A stretch of 64,000 nt of DNA from Pedobacter heparinus DSM 2366 (lineage in GTDB: Bacteria; Bacteroidota; Bacteroidia; Sphingobacteriales; Sphingobacteriaceae): positions 1,736,001 to 1,800,000 of the forward strand of contig NC_013061.1 in NCBI RefSeq assembly GCF_000023825.1. The letters are read 5' to 3'. The translations under genes were made by a program, and so were the position numbers. The notes beneath the pieces were generated by a model. That model had not been told where the DNA came from and did not search any database. It saw only the letters and a list, made by a program, of their open reading frames with translations. Positions 1 through 8,332 of the stretch are shown here, in pieces (the first letter of the stretch is position 1; each line of letters starts with the position of its first letter).

Positions 1-12
1 TTACAATATCAT

Positions 13-1113
13 ATGAGTACTGCAAATCTATTCAGGCCTTTTAGTCTGAAATCATTGAACATAAAAAACAGGATTGTAATGGCACCAATGACACGTTCTT
101 TTTCACCTGCTGGTGTGCCAACAGCAGATGTTGCTGCCTATTATTCCAGAAGGGCGGCAGGCGAAGTGGGCTTAATCCTGTCGGAAGGAACGGTTATAGA
201 CCGTGTTTCTTCGTCAAATGACCCTAATGTCCCTCATTTTTATGGTACTAAAGCATTGGCGGGATGGAAGGAAGTGATCCATAGCGTGCACCATGCCGGC
301 GGAAGTATGGGACCCCAGATCTGGCACATGGGGATTATGGATAACCATCATTCGGGATGGTTACCTCCCGCACCTTTTGAAGGGCCATCTGATTTGAACA
401 GACCTGGTTTTTCGAATGGTGTGGCGATGACACAGGACGATATTGATGCGGCTGTTAAAGCTTATGGAAAAGCTGCAGCTGAAGCAAAGAGACTGGGTTT
501 TGATTGCGTGGAGGTACATGGTGCACATGGCTATCTGATAGACCAGTTTTTTTGGGAAGGCACCAATAACCGGAGCGATAACTACGGGGGCCAAACCCTG
601 GCCGAGCGTACCAGGTTTGGTGTAGAAGTAATTAAAGAAGTGAGAAGACAGGTAGGCGAGGATTTTACCATTATTTTGCGATTATCCCAATGGAAGCCAG
701 CTGATTATACTTTTAAGCTGGCTAAAACGCCTAAGGAAATGGAGTCCTGGTTGGAACCCCTTGTTGAGGCTGGTGTAGACATCTTTCATTGTTCGCAGCG
801 ACGCTTCTGGGAACCTGAGTTTGAAGGGTCGGATCTGAACTTTGCAGGCTGGGCCAAGAAAATAACTGGAAAAGCAACCATCACTGTTGGTTCTGTGGGT
901 TTGTCGGGCGAGTTTCTGGCAGCCTTTAAAGGAGAAAGTTCTGAGCCAAGTTCATTGGAAGAGCTGATGAGAAGAATGGATAGGGGCGATTTTGACCTGG
1001 TTGCTGTTGGCCGGCCATTGCTGGCAGATCCAAACTGGGTACAGAAAATAAGGGACGAACGCCTTAGCGAATTAAAAGGCTTTTCAAGGGAAGCGCTGAT
1101 GCAACTGTTATAA
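13..1113 (+). CDS. NADH:flavin oxidoreductase, Old Yellow Enzyme family
   Basis: 366-residue FMN-dependent ene-reductase-type TIM barrel, probably cytosolic, reducing activated C=C bonds with NAD(P)H; the natural substrate cannot be read from sequence. Family landmarks are visible: an N-terminal LFRPF...NRIVMAPMTR stretch, QIWHMG at 102-107 (flavin contact), the substrate-binding histidine pair in HGAHGY at 169-174 followed by NNRSDNYGG at 185-193, and GRPLLADP near the C-terminus (phosphate-binding part of the barrel). Length is normal for the short OYE class. The ATG lies only 12 bases into the window, so promoter and upstream partner are unseen. It converges on the SRPBCC gene, with a shared hairpin terminator between them. 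Confidence 0.93.
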   Translation: MSTANLFRPFSLKSLNIKNRIVMAPMTRSFSPAGVPTADVAAYYSRRAAGEVGLILSEGTVIDRVSSSNDPNVPHFYGTKALAGWKEVIHSVHHAGGSMGPQIWHMGIMDNHHSGWLPPAPFEGPSDLNRPGFSNGVAMTQDDIDAAVKAYGKAAAEAKRLGFDCVEVHGAHGYLIDQFFWEGTNNRSDNYGGQTLAERTRFGVEVIKEVRRQVGEDFTIILRLSQWKPADYTFKLAKTPKEMESWLEPLVEAGVDIFHCSQRRFWEPEFEGSDLNFAGWAKKITGKATITVGSVGLSGEFLAAFKGESSEPSSLEELMRRMDRGDFDLVAVGRPLLADPNWVQKIRDERLSELKGFSREALMQLL

Positions 1114-1136
1114 CATCAGCTGCATACCTGATGCAT

Positions 1137-1171
1137 AAAAAAAGCGCCGGTAAAATGCCAGCGCTTTTTTT
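1137..1171. terminator. bidirectional intrinsic terminator
   Basis: A perfect AAAAAAAGCGC / GCGCTTTTTTT stem with a short GC-containing interior gives an A-tract on one side and a T-tract on the other. It lies between convergent genes (OYE ending 1113, SRPBCC ending 1185), so it can stop transcription from both sides. Confidence 0.85.
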
Positions 1172-1184
1172 GTTTTAAATGCAG

Positions 1185-1583
1185 TTATTTTAATACTTCT
1201 GCTAGCCTTTCTGTCTGATGATCAGCCAGCTTTTTTAAAGGGCCTGCAGCCAGCATTTTCATCATCATGTTCAGGTCGGCCGATATAATATGCTTGGCTA
1301 TGGTACCACCCTTTCCGTTGTCGGCCACTGTCCACTTTAACTCTACATCAAAGGGTGCTTTTTCAACAGGAATGGCAACCAGTTCCTTATTCTCTATGCG
1401 GTTGGAAATTTTTATGGACAGTTTGGCCATGTTTTGTATGGTAAAACTGGCTTCATCTGCTGTGGAAGACCAGTTATAGATATTTTCAGGCATCAATTGC
1501 TGATGATTGTTCAGGTCTGCCAAAAATGCATATACCTTTTCTACAGGTAAATTTAGCTCTGTTGTACTTTCAATAACTGTCAT
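1185..1583 (-). CDS. SRPBCC (START-like) family protein
   Basis: 132 residues. The N-terminus (STTELNLPVEKVYAFLADLNN) and the alternating strand pattern with a long C-terminal helix match the SRPBCC/polyketide cyclase-like fold, which binds hydrophobic ligands. No catalytic residue pattern is evident, so the ligand is unknown. There is no signal peptide, so it is probably cytosolic. Its ATG overlaps the pyrE stop by one base (TAATG), so the two are translationally coupled and co-transcribed, pyrE first. This pairing suggests co-expression with nucleotide synthesis but not necessarily a shared function. Confidence 0.8.
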   Translation of the reverse strand: MTVIESTTELNLPVEKVYAFLADLNNHQQLMPENIYNWSSTADEASFTIQNMAKLSIKISNRIENKELVAIPVEKAPFDVELKWTVADNGKGGTIAKHIISADLNMMMKMLAAGPLKKLADHQTERLAEVLK

Positions 1584-2248
1584 TAGCTGTTATTTAATTC
1601 TTCTAATTCTTTTCCCCATTCAGCAGGGTTCCTGCGCCATTTTGTTAAAAGATCTACATCTTTCTGAGCAATAAAGCTATGTTCTGCTGCGTATTCGATT
1701 AAAGTGTTGTAGTTGGAAAGTGTAGCATAACGGCATTTTGCTGCTGCAAAGTTTTCGTCAGCCTGGTCAAAACCATAAGTAAATATGGCAACCAGTCCGG
1801 CTACTGATAAGCCTGCTTTTCTTAAAGCTTCAACAGCCTGTAAGCTGCTTTTTCCTGTCGAGATCAGGTCTTCTATCACTACTACCCGTTGTCCTTCTAC
1901 AATCTCGCCTTCTATCAGGCTTCCTGTACCGTGTTCTTTTGCTTTAGCCCTTACATAAGCAAATGGTAAACCGAGTTCCTGGGCTACCAATGCACCCTGT
2001 GGGATACCTGCCGTGGCTACACCTGCAATCAGGTCTACAGAACCAAACTCTTCCTGTATCAACTGGGAAAGCTTTTGTCTGATGTAGGTTCTAACGGAGG
2101 GATGGGAAAGCGTGACCCTGTTGTCACAGTAAATTGGGGATTTCCAACCAGATGCCCATGTAAATGGGTTAGCCGGCTGTAACTTTATTGCTTTTATTTG
2201 TAATAAAAATTCAGCTACCTTTAATTCAATATCACTTTTATTATACAT
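1583..2248 (-). CDS. pyrE: orotate phosphoribosyltransferase
   Basis: 221 residues. It joins orotate and PRPP to give orotidine 5'-monophosphate, the fifth step of de novo pyrimidine synthesis. The PRPP-binding motif VVVIEDLISTGKSS is at 122-135, the flexible catalytic loop with the lysine-rich YVRAKAKEHGTGS at 98-110, and the N-terminal substrate loop around FTWASGWKSPIYCDNR at 29-44. Length is typical. It is the first gene of a two-gene unit with the SRPBCC protein. A TATTTTTG sequence lies just before the ATG on the minus strand and may be a -7 element giving a very short leader. Confidence 0.95.
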   Translation of the reverse strand: MYNKSDIELKVAEFLLQIKAIKLQPANPFTWASGWKSPIYCDNRVTLSHPSVRTYIRQKLSQLIQEEFGSVDLIAGVATAGIPQGALVAQELGLPFAYVRAKAKEHGTGSLIEGEIVEGQRVVVIEDLISTGKSSLQAVEALRKAGLSVAGLVAIFTYGFDQADENFAAAKCRYATLSNYNTLIEYAAEHSFIAQKDVDLLTKWRRNPAEWGKELEELNNS

Positions 2249-2672
2249 GGTTCAAAAATACGGAATTCTTTACATTTGTGCGAACCCTACCGCGAACTAT
2301 GTATTTAGTCCGGGATAGAGAATTACAGAAAATGCTCGTTTAATTTAATTATTACCTATGCCGGCAAATATCGTTAATTAATTTGGCAGGATCAGGTGTT
2401 TTTTTGTATTTCATTGATTATAAGTTTGATAAAGAATTTATTTGTTGCTATACTCCTGCGGCCGACCAACCGGCCCATGCCCTAAGTCTGCCTGCTGGAA
2501 TTAACTGTATTATTAAATTTGGTATGGCTGGTTCTCAGCCCATCGCTTTAAAATTTTATTTTGTTTTTTGCCGTTTTTTTAGTGAAATGAGCTGTAATTA
2601 TCAGATTACTAGACTTTTTCAATTCGTCTGATGAACTTTGCCGGAAGCTTCACATAAAGGTACGAGTTCATT
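2249..2672. other. 424-bp intergenic region with hairpins, no convincing gene
   Basis: Divergent spacer between pyrE and the sigma factor gene. On the plus strand TACATTTG at 2271-2278 matches the Bacteroidota -7 consensus, but no TTTG sits 19 bp upstream. An imperfect stem (CCTATGCC...GGCAGG, about 2356-2398) followed by TGTTTTTTTG could act as a terminator, so a short RNA of roughly 120 nt is conceivable. Two further 5-bp hairpins occur at 2460-2475 and 2526-2540, and a T-rich run at 2561-2580. An 82-codon TTG-start frame here shows no protein-like composition and was not accepted. Confidence 0.3.
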
Positions 2673-3533
2673 ATGAAGGAAATCAGGATTGAAAGATCAA
2701 TTACCAACAGGAGCCAGGATTCTCTGGCCCGCTACCTGCAGGAAATTTCAAAATACCCCTTGCTGGATGCAGAGGAAGAAATTGTCCTGGGAAAGAGGAT
2801 TAAAGAAGGAGACTGGGATGCACTGCAAAGGCTGGTTAGCAGTAACCTGCGTTTTGTGGTTACAGTAGCTAAAAAATATGAAAGTCCGGACCTGTCGCTG
2901 GCCGACCTGATTTCGGATGGAAACATTGGCCTGATCAAGGCTGCAGAACGTTTTGATGAAAAAAGAGGTTTCAAATTTATTTCTTATGCTGTATGGTGGA
3001 TCCGACAATCTATCCTGCAGGGAATGAACACCAGTAAACGAATGGTACACCTGCCCATGAGCCAGATCAGCGGGATACGGCAGGTAAAAAGATCAGAAAT
3101 AAAACTGGAGCAGGAGCTTCAACGGATACCCTGCAGGGAAGAACTTGCCGGATTTATGAAGACTGCTGAGGAGGTAGTTTATGATTATCTGTATATTTCA
3201 GGTAGCCAGGTCTCATTGGATGCACCAACTGAAGGTCAGGATGGCGTGCTGATTCCTTGTATTGTTCAGTACGACAAAGGTCCGGCACCGGATGCCAGTC
3301 TAGAACGGGAATCACTTGAGAAGGATGTGCAACGCATGATGGACATCCTTAGTCCGCGCGAACGGAGCATTCTTTTTCTTGCTTATGGTATGGGTAACAA
3401 CAGGCCATTGCAAAATGACGACATCAGTACTTTACTTGGATTAAGTACTGAAACAATCCGCCGTTCTAAAAATAAGGCACTGGACAGGCTTCGGGGCTTA
3501 AAAGAAATAAAAATGATGCGCAGATATCTTTAA
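2673..3533 (+). CDS. sigma-70 family RNA polymerase sigma factor, RpoD-like paralogue
   Basis: 286 residues, the usual length of Bacteroidota primary sigma factors, which lack region 1.1. Region 1.2 is around 17-45 (SLARYLQEISKYPLL) and region 2 at 59-113, including FDEKRGFKFISYAVWWIRQSI, the core-binding and -10-recognition segment. Regions 3 and 4 follow. Region 4.2 (LGLSTETIRRSKNKALDRL) lacks the TRERVRQI helix usual in housekeeping RpoD, and the stretch after region 2.4 reads MNTSKRMVHLPMSQ rather than the common AEQSR(I/T)(V/I)R form. It is therefore more likely a divergent second (group 2-like) sigma factor than the housekeeping one. It stands alone between long spacers. Confidence 0.85.
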   Translation: MKEIRIERSITNRSQDSLARYLQEISKYPLLDAEEEIVLGKRIKEGDWDALQRLVSSNLRFVVTVAKKYESPDLSLADLISDGNIGLIKAAERFDEKRGFKFISYAVWWIRQSILQGMNTSKRMVHLPMSQISGIRQVKRSEIKLEQELQRIPCREELAGFMKTAEEVVYDYLYISGSQVSLDAPTEGQDGVLIPCIVQYDKGPAPDASLERESLEKDVQRMMDILSPRERSILFLAYGMGNNRPLQNDDISTLLGLSTETIRRSKNKALDRLRGLKEIKMMRRYL

Positions 3534-3678
3534 TTACACAATAATTATTTTTTATGCTTTAATTCTGTACTTTTAAAATTTGTTTTTCATCGCTGTTTTT
3601 GCATTTTGTTCAGGATGATTTCGGCTGTAAAAACAAAAAATACTGAAACTAAGGGCTTAGGAAAATGAAGGTAACATC

Positions 3679-4302
3679 ATGAAAAAATATAGGATTTACA
3701 TTAACGACAACACTTTATATATTACTGCAACTGCACCCGAACTGATTACTGAGATTGAACCGCTGGAGGTTGAGGGTTTTTATTTTCCCTCCTTTTATAA
3801 AAGGTTAAGTACGGTATCGGGCAAATCCTATTTATTGATAGATAAGGACCCGCAGGCATTGTTTAAGAGCATAAAAAAAAGCTGCACGATCATTAAAGCA
3901 GCTGGTGGACTGGTAGCCAGTGCCAAAGGCAGGCATCTCTTTATTTTCAGGAATAAAAGATGGGACCTGCCCAAGGGAAAAGTAGAGAAGGGCGAGAAAA
4001 TGAAGGAAGCGGCCTTAAGAGAAGTGGAGGAGGAATGCGGGGTGAAAATTTATACCAATGGGGATAAGCTCTGTAAAACTTATCATGTATATACCCTGGG
4101 CACTAAAATAGTACTTAAAAAGACGAACTGGTATAGTATGACCGTTAAGGGCGAACCTAAACTGATCCCCCAAAAAGAAGAGGGCATTACAAAGGCCAGC
4201 TGGCTGGGCAAAGATGAGCTTAAGCCTATAATAGCAAATACTTATCCGTCTATTATGGACGTACTGGAAGCCGGTGAGCTTTTAGAACAGCGTGTTTTAT
4301 AA
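3679..4302 (+). CDS. Nudix hydrolase
   Basis: 207 residues. The C-terminal two thirds form a Nudix domain with an intact box from G100 to V122 (GX5EX7REVXEEXGV), which binds Mg2+ and hydrolyses nucleoside diphosphates linked to another group. The first 70 residues are an extra domain with no motif I recognise. The substrate cannot be told from the box; the surrounding KRWDLPKGK is common in diadenosine polyphosphate or general Nudix enzymes. The gene ends inside the coaD 3' end (6-bp convergent overlap). The start is preceded by an A-rich stretch without a Shine-Dalgarno sequence. Confidence 0.9.
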   Translation: MKKYRIYINDNTLYITATAPELITEIEPLEVEGFYFPSFYKRLSTVSGKSYLLIDKDPQALFKSIKKSCTIIKAAGGLVASAKGRHLFIFRNKRWDLPKGKVEKGEKMKEAALREVEEECGVKIYTNGDKLCKTYHVYTLGTKIVLKKTNWYSMTVKGEPKLIPQKEEGITKASWLGKDELKPIIANTYPSIMDVLEAGELLEQRVL

Positions 4303-4758
4303 ATGCGAAATGGCTTCCTGAGGTAAAAACTTGCTCACATCGCCATGGTTGCGTAAAATATCTCGTACAATGGTAGAGCTGATGGCAGAATATTCAGGTT
4401 TGCTTAAAATAAAGATGGTTTCCATTTCGGGCATCATGGTCTGGTTGATCTGGGCTATGGCCCTTTCATACTCAAAATCACCGACAGAACGTATACCCCT
4501 CACCATGTACCTGGCATTTATTTTTTTGCAGAAATCAACAGTTAAGCCTTCGTACAGCTGTACATCTACTGCAGGGATGCCTTCAAATACTGTTTTTACA
4601 ATTTCTTCACGTTTTTGGGCAGACAAGAAACTCTGTTTGGAGCTGTTTAAGCCTATGCCAACCACAATTTTATCAAATAAAGGTAGGGCACGCTTTAAGA
4701 TATCGACATGGGCGATGGTAATGGGGTCAAAAGAACCGGGAAAAAGTGCGATCTTCAT
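4297..4758 (-). CDS. coaD: pantetheine-phosphate adenylyltransferase (PPAT)
   Basis: 153 residues. It transfers AMP from ATP to 4'-phosphopantetheine, the penultimate step of coenzyme A synthesis; usually a cytosolic hexamer. The N-terminal nucleotidyltransferase motif reads GSFDPITIAH, with TIAH where (T/H)xGH is usual, so the glycine is replaced by alanine. The C-terminal motif is YSAISSTIVRDI, matching the ISST(x)VR signature. The ATG at 4758 gives the canonical MKIALFPGSFDP start; a TTG two codons upstream is less likely. It follows rsmD by 11 bases, a frequent bacterial pairing. Confidence 0.95.
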   Translation of the reverse strand: MKIALFPGSFDPITIAHVDILKRALPLFDKIVVGIGLNSSKQSFLSAQKREEIVKTVFEGIPAVDVQLYEGLTVDFCKKINARYMVRGIRSVGDFEYERAIAQINQTMMPEMETIFILSKPEYSAISSTIVRDILRNHGDVSKFLPQEAISHL

Positions 4759-4769
4759 AATCAAATGGA

Positions 4770-5309
4770 TTAATGCGTTTTTTCAAAAAAACTAAATGAG
4801 GAATTGCCGTAACGCCGGGTTTCTGTATAGCCTGGCTGGTCATTGAGTTTTAGCAAAGAGGGGTGTTCTACAATTAACAACCCATTGTCGGTAAGCAGGT
4901 TGTTTTTCATTACCAGCCCGGGAATTAACGGAATGCCCGGGATGTTGTAAGGAGGATCTGCAAAGATGATCTGGTAAGCCTGCTGTGGCTGTTCAAGAAA
5001 TTTAAAAACATCTGCTTTTTGTACCTCTATTTCCTGTAGCTTATGTTTTTCTATAATAGATTTTACCCAATACACACATCCCGAATGCTTATCTACCGCA
5101 GTAACCTGTTTTATCCCCCTCGAGGCAAACTCTATACTGATATTGCCTGTTCCGCAAAACAGGTCGAGCACATTGCAGTTCTCAAAATCGTAAGTGTTGT
5201 ATAGAATATTGAACAGGGCTTCTTTGGCCATATCTGTAGTGGGCCTTACGGGCAAACTTTCGGGGGCATTGAAACGGATGCCTTTTAATCTTCCTCCTAT
5301 TATTCGCAT
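4770..5309 (-). CDS. rsmD: 16S rRNA (guanine(966)-N(2))-methyltransferase
   Basis: 179 residues. A SAM-dependent methyltransferase that modifies G966 of 16S rRNA (E. coli numbering) during 30S assembly. Recognised by the N-terminal RIIGGRLKG, PVRPTTDMAKEALFNIL at about 20-37, SAM motif I DLFCGTGNISIE at about 49-60, and the catalytic DPPY motif (ADPPYNIP) near 116-123. Its start overlaps the DUF3822 gene by 10 bases and coaD follows closely, so DUF3822-rsmD-coaD is one transcription unit. Confidence 0.95.
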   Translation of the reverse strand: MRIIGGRLKGIRFNAPESLPVRPTTDMAKEALFNILYNTYDFENCNVLDLFCGTGNISIEFASRGIKQVTAVDKHSGCVYWVKSIIEKHKLQEIEVQKADVFKFLEQPQQAYQIIFADPPYNIPGIPLIPGLVMKNNLLTDNGLLIVEHPSLLKLNDQPGYTETRRYGNSSFSFFEKTH

Positions 5310-6130
5310 AAATCAAGGGCTAGCAGGCTGCTGTAATAATGAGCGGGCATATCATCCAGGATCTTTTGATCTGCTTCTTTTGTAGGAGGTAAATTGAACC
5401 GGATAATTTTGAAATATTTTTCTATAGAAAGGTAGTATTCGTTCCCTTCATGTATGATCCCACTCAGCTGTACTTCGGTATGGGCTGTATTGAGCCGGAG
5501 CTGACTGATGATGAGCAGGAGGTAGTAATTAAATTCTGCAGCATTTTCTGTCTGATAGTAATGCTGAAAGATTAATTTTTCATCGGTAATGTAGGCTGCA
5601 TGAAAGGCTGCAGCAGTAAAATCAAGCAGCAAAGTACTTTGCTTGTTCGGCCTGGCCAGCGCTAAAATCGGTGCATTTTGTGCATATAGCTTATAATTGC
5701 TTAACGAGGCAGCCAGGATCTCTTCTGTAAATTGCTGTAAAGTAAAAATGGAAGTAAAGCCAAAGGTGTTGAATGGCCTGGTATGCAGGTTGGCCGACTG
5801 TTCTTCTGTAAAGAATTTGGTATACTGCCCCAGTTGCTGCGGGTCAAACAGATCGTTGGGGATATCTATTGTATTCCCGGTATGTACAGCAATTTTTGTT
5901 TCTTTGAAGGTCAGGTTTAGATAAACGTCTGTTTTTAGCCTGACAGCCAGGGTTTGGGATATATTGTTACATTCCTGCTCATCGTAAATGGCTTTGAGCT
6001 GATCGCTGCTTTTATCTATGATGGCATAAGAAAAATTATCCGGCGTTATTTTTACCAGCAGATCACAATTTGCTGCAGTATTTGGGTCAAATTCCGGATC
6101 AACCAGTAGTATGCTGTTTTTATTATCCAT
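5300..6130 (-). CDS. DUF3822 family protein
   Basis: 276 residues, no signal peptide or membrane segment. It resembles the DUF3822 proteins found beside rsmD and coaD in Bacteroidota, which have an actin/ASKHA-like layout; the match rests on context and the general sequence pattern (LVKITPDNFSYAIID near the start, LARPNKQSTLLLDF near the middle). Function is unknown. The gene is first in the unit with rsmD and coaD and overlaps rsmD by 10 bases, so it is translationally coupled. A divergent 52-bp spacer separates it from the helicase gene. Confidence 0.8.
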   Translation of the reverse strand: MDNKNSILLVDPEFDPNTAANCDLLVKITPDNFSYAIIDKSSDQLKAIYDEQECNNISQTLAVRLKTDVYLNLTFKETKIAVHTGNTIDIPNDLFDPQQLGQYTKFFTEEQSANLHTRPFNTFGFTSIFTLQQFTEEILAASLSNYKLYAQNAPILALARPNKQSTLLLDFTAAAFHAAYITDEKLIFQHYYQTENAAEFNYYLLLIISQLRLNTAHTEVQLSGIIHEGNEYYLSIEKYFKIIRFNLPPTKEADQKILDDMPAHYYSSLLALDLCE

Positions 6131-6182
6131 ATTAGCAAAATTAATCCTTTTTTCTATAACATCACCATCGCATATTTGTTAA

Positions 6183-7625
6183 ATGGATAAAGCAGCAATT
6201 ATAGCAGGGGCATACGCTTTTACACCAACCGCTGAACAGCTTGATTTTTGCAGGGAAATGGCTGAGTTTTTATCGCATGGACTGGATAACCAGTGTTTTA
6301 TATTAAGGGGCTATGCAGGTACGGGTAAAACCACCTCCGTAGCTGCACTGGTCAAGGCTTTGCCGCAGTTTAAGTATCGTTCTGTATTGCTGGCGCCCAC
6401 AGGCAGGGCTGCAAAAGTAATGAGCAATTACACAGGTAAAAAAGCGCTTACCATCCATAAAAAAATATACAGGAAACGTGCTGCAGTAGCTACAGACCTT
6501 TCCTTTCAGCTTGCGCCCAATCTGGCCGAACATACCCTGTTTATTGTGGATGAAGCCTCCATGGTTGCGGATGAGTGGATTACCCATACAGGCTCTTCTT
6601 TTTTAAAGGATTTAATGGCGTTTGTGTACAATGGTAAAAACTGTGCCCTGGTCTTTGTAGGGGATACAGCCCAGCTGCCACCAGTTGGGAGTATAGACAG
6701 CCCTGCTTTAAACAAAGCATACCTGGCATCAAATTTTGGTAAGCTGGTAAGTGCTGTTGAACTTAAGGAGGTGGTGCGGCAGGAAAAAAGATCGGGCATT
6801 CTGGCCAATGCGACCATGTTGCGGCAGCTCATCAATAACCTGGAGGCTGAAAATGAAGGGAAGGTGGTTTTACCTAAATTCATGACTAAAAACTACAAAG
6901 ATATATTCAGGATGACGGGCCTGAAACTGGTAGAAGGACTGGAGTATGCTTATGGCAAATTTGGCATTGAAAATTCGCTGGTGGTATGCAGGTCAAATAA
7001 ATCGGCTAATGTATACAACCAGCAGATCAGGGCCCGATTGCTGTATCGCGAAGAAGAACTTACCGGTGGAGACCAGATTATGGTGGTCAGGAACAATTAT
7101 TTCTGGCTGCCCGAAAATGAATCAACCGCTTTCATTGCCAATGGCGATATGGCCAGGGTTGTGCGGGTAAGAAGGACAGAGGAGCGCTACGGCTTTCGTT
7201 TTGCGGAGGTTCAGCTTGAATTTCTGGATTTTCCGGATGTGGGAACGGTTACCTGTAAGGTAATGCTGGATACACTTACTGTAGAAGCCCCGAATTTATC
7301 TTATGAACAAAGTAATAAGCTGTTTGAGGAATTAAATATAGATTATGAGCATATTAAAAATAAACGGGAACGTTTTAATGCCATTAAAGAAGATCCATAT
7401 TACAATGCACTGCAAATTAAATTTGCTTATGCAGTAACCTGTCATAAGGCACAGGGCGGTCAGTGGGACGCTGTATTTGTTGATCAGGGCTATTTAACGG
7501 ATGAAATGGTAGACATGGATTTTTTAAGGTGGCTATATACAGGTGTTACAAGGGCAAAAAGAGAATTATTTTTAGTAAATTTTGCCCCTAACCTGTTTTT
7601 GGCCCCTGCCGAAGACCAATTTTAA
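6183..7625 (+). CDS. RecD-like superfamily 1 ATP-dependent helicase
   Basis: 480 residues. Walker A is GYAGTGKT at 43-50, Walker B FIVDEASMV near 119-127, motif III GDTAQLPPVGS near 159-169, and the C-terminal UvrD_C_2-type motif VTCHKAQGGQWDAVFVDQG near 418-436, followed by YTGVTRAK (motif VI arginine). This is the AAA_30 plus UvrD_C_2 layout of the RecD/Pif1-related helicases common in Bacteroidota. It lacks the N-terminal RecD domains and RecB/RecC partners, so it probably acts alone in DNA repair or replication. Start ATG lies directly after a CATATTTG sequence resembling a -7 element. Confidence 0.9.
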   Translation: MDKAAIIAGAYAFTPTAEQLDFCREMAEFLSHGLDNQCFILRGYAGTGKTTSVAALVKALPQFKYRSVLLAPTGRAAKVMSNYTGKKALTIHKKIYRKRAAVATDLSFQLAPNLAEHTLFIVDEASMVADEWITHTGSSFLKDLMAFVYNGKNCALVFVGDTAQLPPVGSIDSPALNKAYLASNFGKLVSAVELKEVVRQEKRSGILANATMLRQLINNLEAENEGKVVLPKFMTKNYKDIFRMTGLKLVEGLEYAYGKFGIENSLVVCRSNKSANVYNQQIRARLLYREEELTGGDQIMVVRNNYFWLPENESTAFIANGDMARVVRVRRTEERYGFRFAEVQLEFLDFPDVGTVTCKVMLDTLTVEAPNLSYEQSNKLFEELNIDYEHIKNKRERFNAIKEDPYYNALQIKFAYAVTCHKAQGGQWDAVFVDQGYLTDEMVDMDFLRWLYTGVTRAKRELFLVNFAPNLFLAPAEDQF

Positions 7626-7642
7626 AATTAAACGATAAGGAT

Positions 7643-8332
7643 ATGAGATTTGCGTACTCGGTTAAACAGAAAATGAAGATTGCGGTATTGCTGTTTTGCA
7701 TTATGGCCTGTACCATTCTGATCAGGCTTTTAGAGGACAAAAGTGTGAAAAGCATGAACAAATCATTTGTATCGCTATATAATGACAGGTTAATTCCGGC
7801 TACAGACCTGTTTTATATAGCAGAATATGTAGACCAGAAGCGTTCGCTTGTGGAAGAGGTGTTGTATGCTGCAGCCACACATCCATTTAACCAGGCAGTA
7901 CTGGAGCAGAAACTGGGCAGAATAAATGCAGCCATCGATTCTTTGATCAAGGATTATGAAAAAACCTTTCTGGTAAAACAGGAAAAAGAAAAGATTGCCG
8001 AACTAAAGGCCTGGCTTTTGGGACATAGCGCTGTAGAGAATAAATTGTTGAATACAATTGCTGTACAAGGGGTAGAAAAAGCGCGGTTAATGTATGAAAC
8101 TTTTGGCAGGAATGCCCCTGGTGAGATCATTCAGAAACTATCAGAGCTGATGCGGATACAAAGGCAGGTTGGGGAAGAACTGACAAAAGATACCGCTTTT
8201 ATGGTATCGGGTAATAAGGTGTATTCCAGTTTTCAACTGGCACTGGCCATTTTGATCGGTATTTTAATTGTAGGGATTGTTTTTACCTCTAATGTTGTTA
8301 AAATAAGTAACGATAAGTTTAACCTGAATTAA
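7643..8332 (+). CDS. four-helix-bundle MCP-like sensor domain protein without output domain
   Basis: 229 residues. There is one N-terminal transmembrane segment (about 13-27), a long all-helical periplasmic region of about 160 residues (NKSFVSLYNDRLIPATDLF early on, typical of 4HB_MCP_1 sensors) and a second transmembrane segment near the C-terminus (LAILIGILIVGIVFTSNVV). It ends about a dozen residues later, with no HAMP, methyl-accepting, kinase or cyclase domain. It starts 18 bases after the helicase gene and overlaps the histidine kinase gene by 4 bases tail to tail. It may be a membrane sensor that acts through a partner protein, or a remnant of a larger receptor. Confidence 0.7.
   Translation: MRFAYSVKQKMKIAVLLFCIMACTILIRLLEDKSVKSMNKSFVSLYNDRLIPATDLFYIAEYVDQKRSLVEEVLYAAATHPFNQAVLEQKLGRINAAIDSLIKDYEKTFLVKQEKEKIAELKAWLLGHSAVENKLLNTIAVQGVEKARLMYETFGRNAPGEIIQKLSELMRIQRQVGEELTKDTAFMVSGNKVYSSFQLALAILIGILIVGIVFTSNVVKISNDKFNLN

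Noticed and set aside
2383..2631. 82-codon plus-strand frame with TTG start
   Set aside because: Composition is not protein-like (many Cys, Phe and Tyr from T-rich DNA), no domain, no start signal; it lies in a structured spacer.
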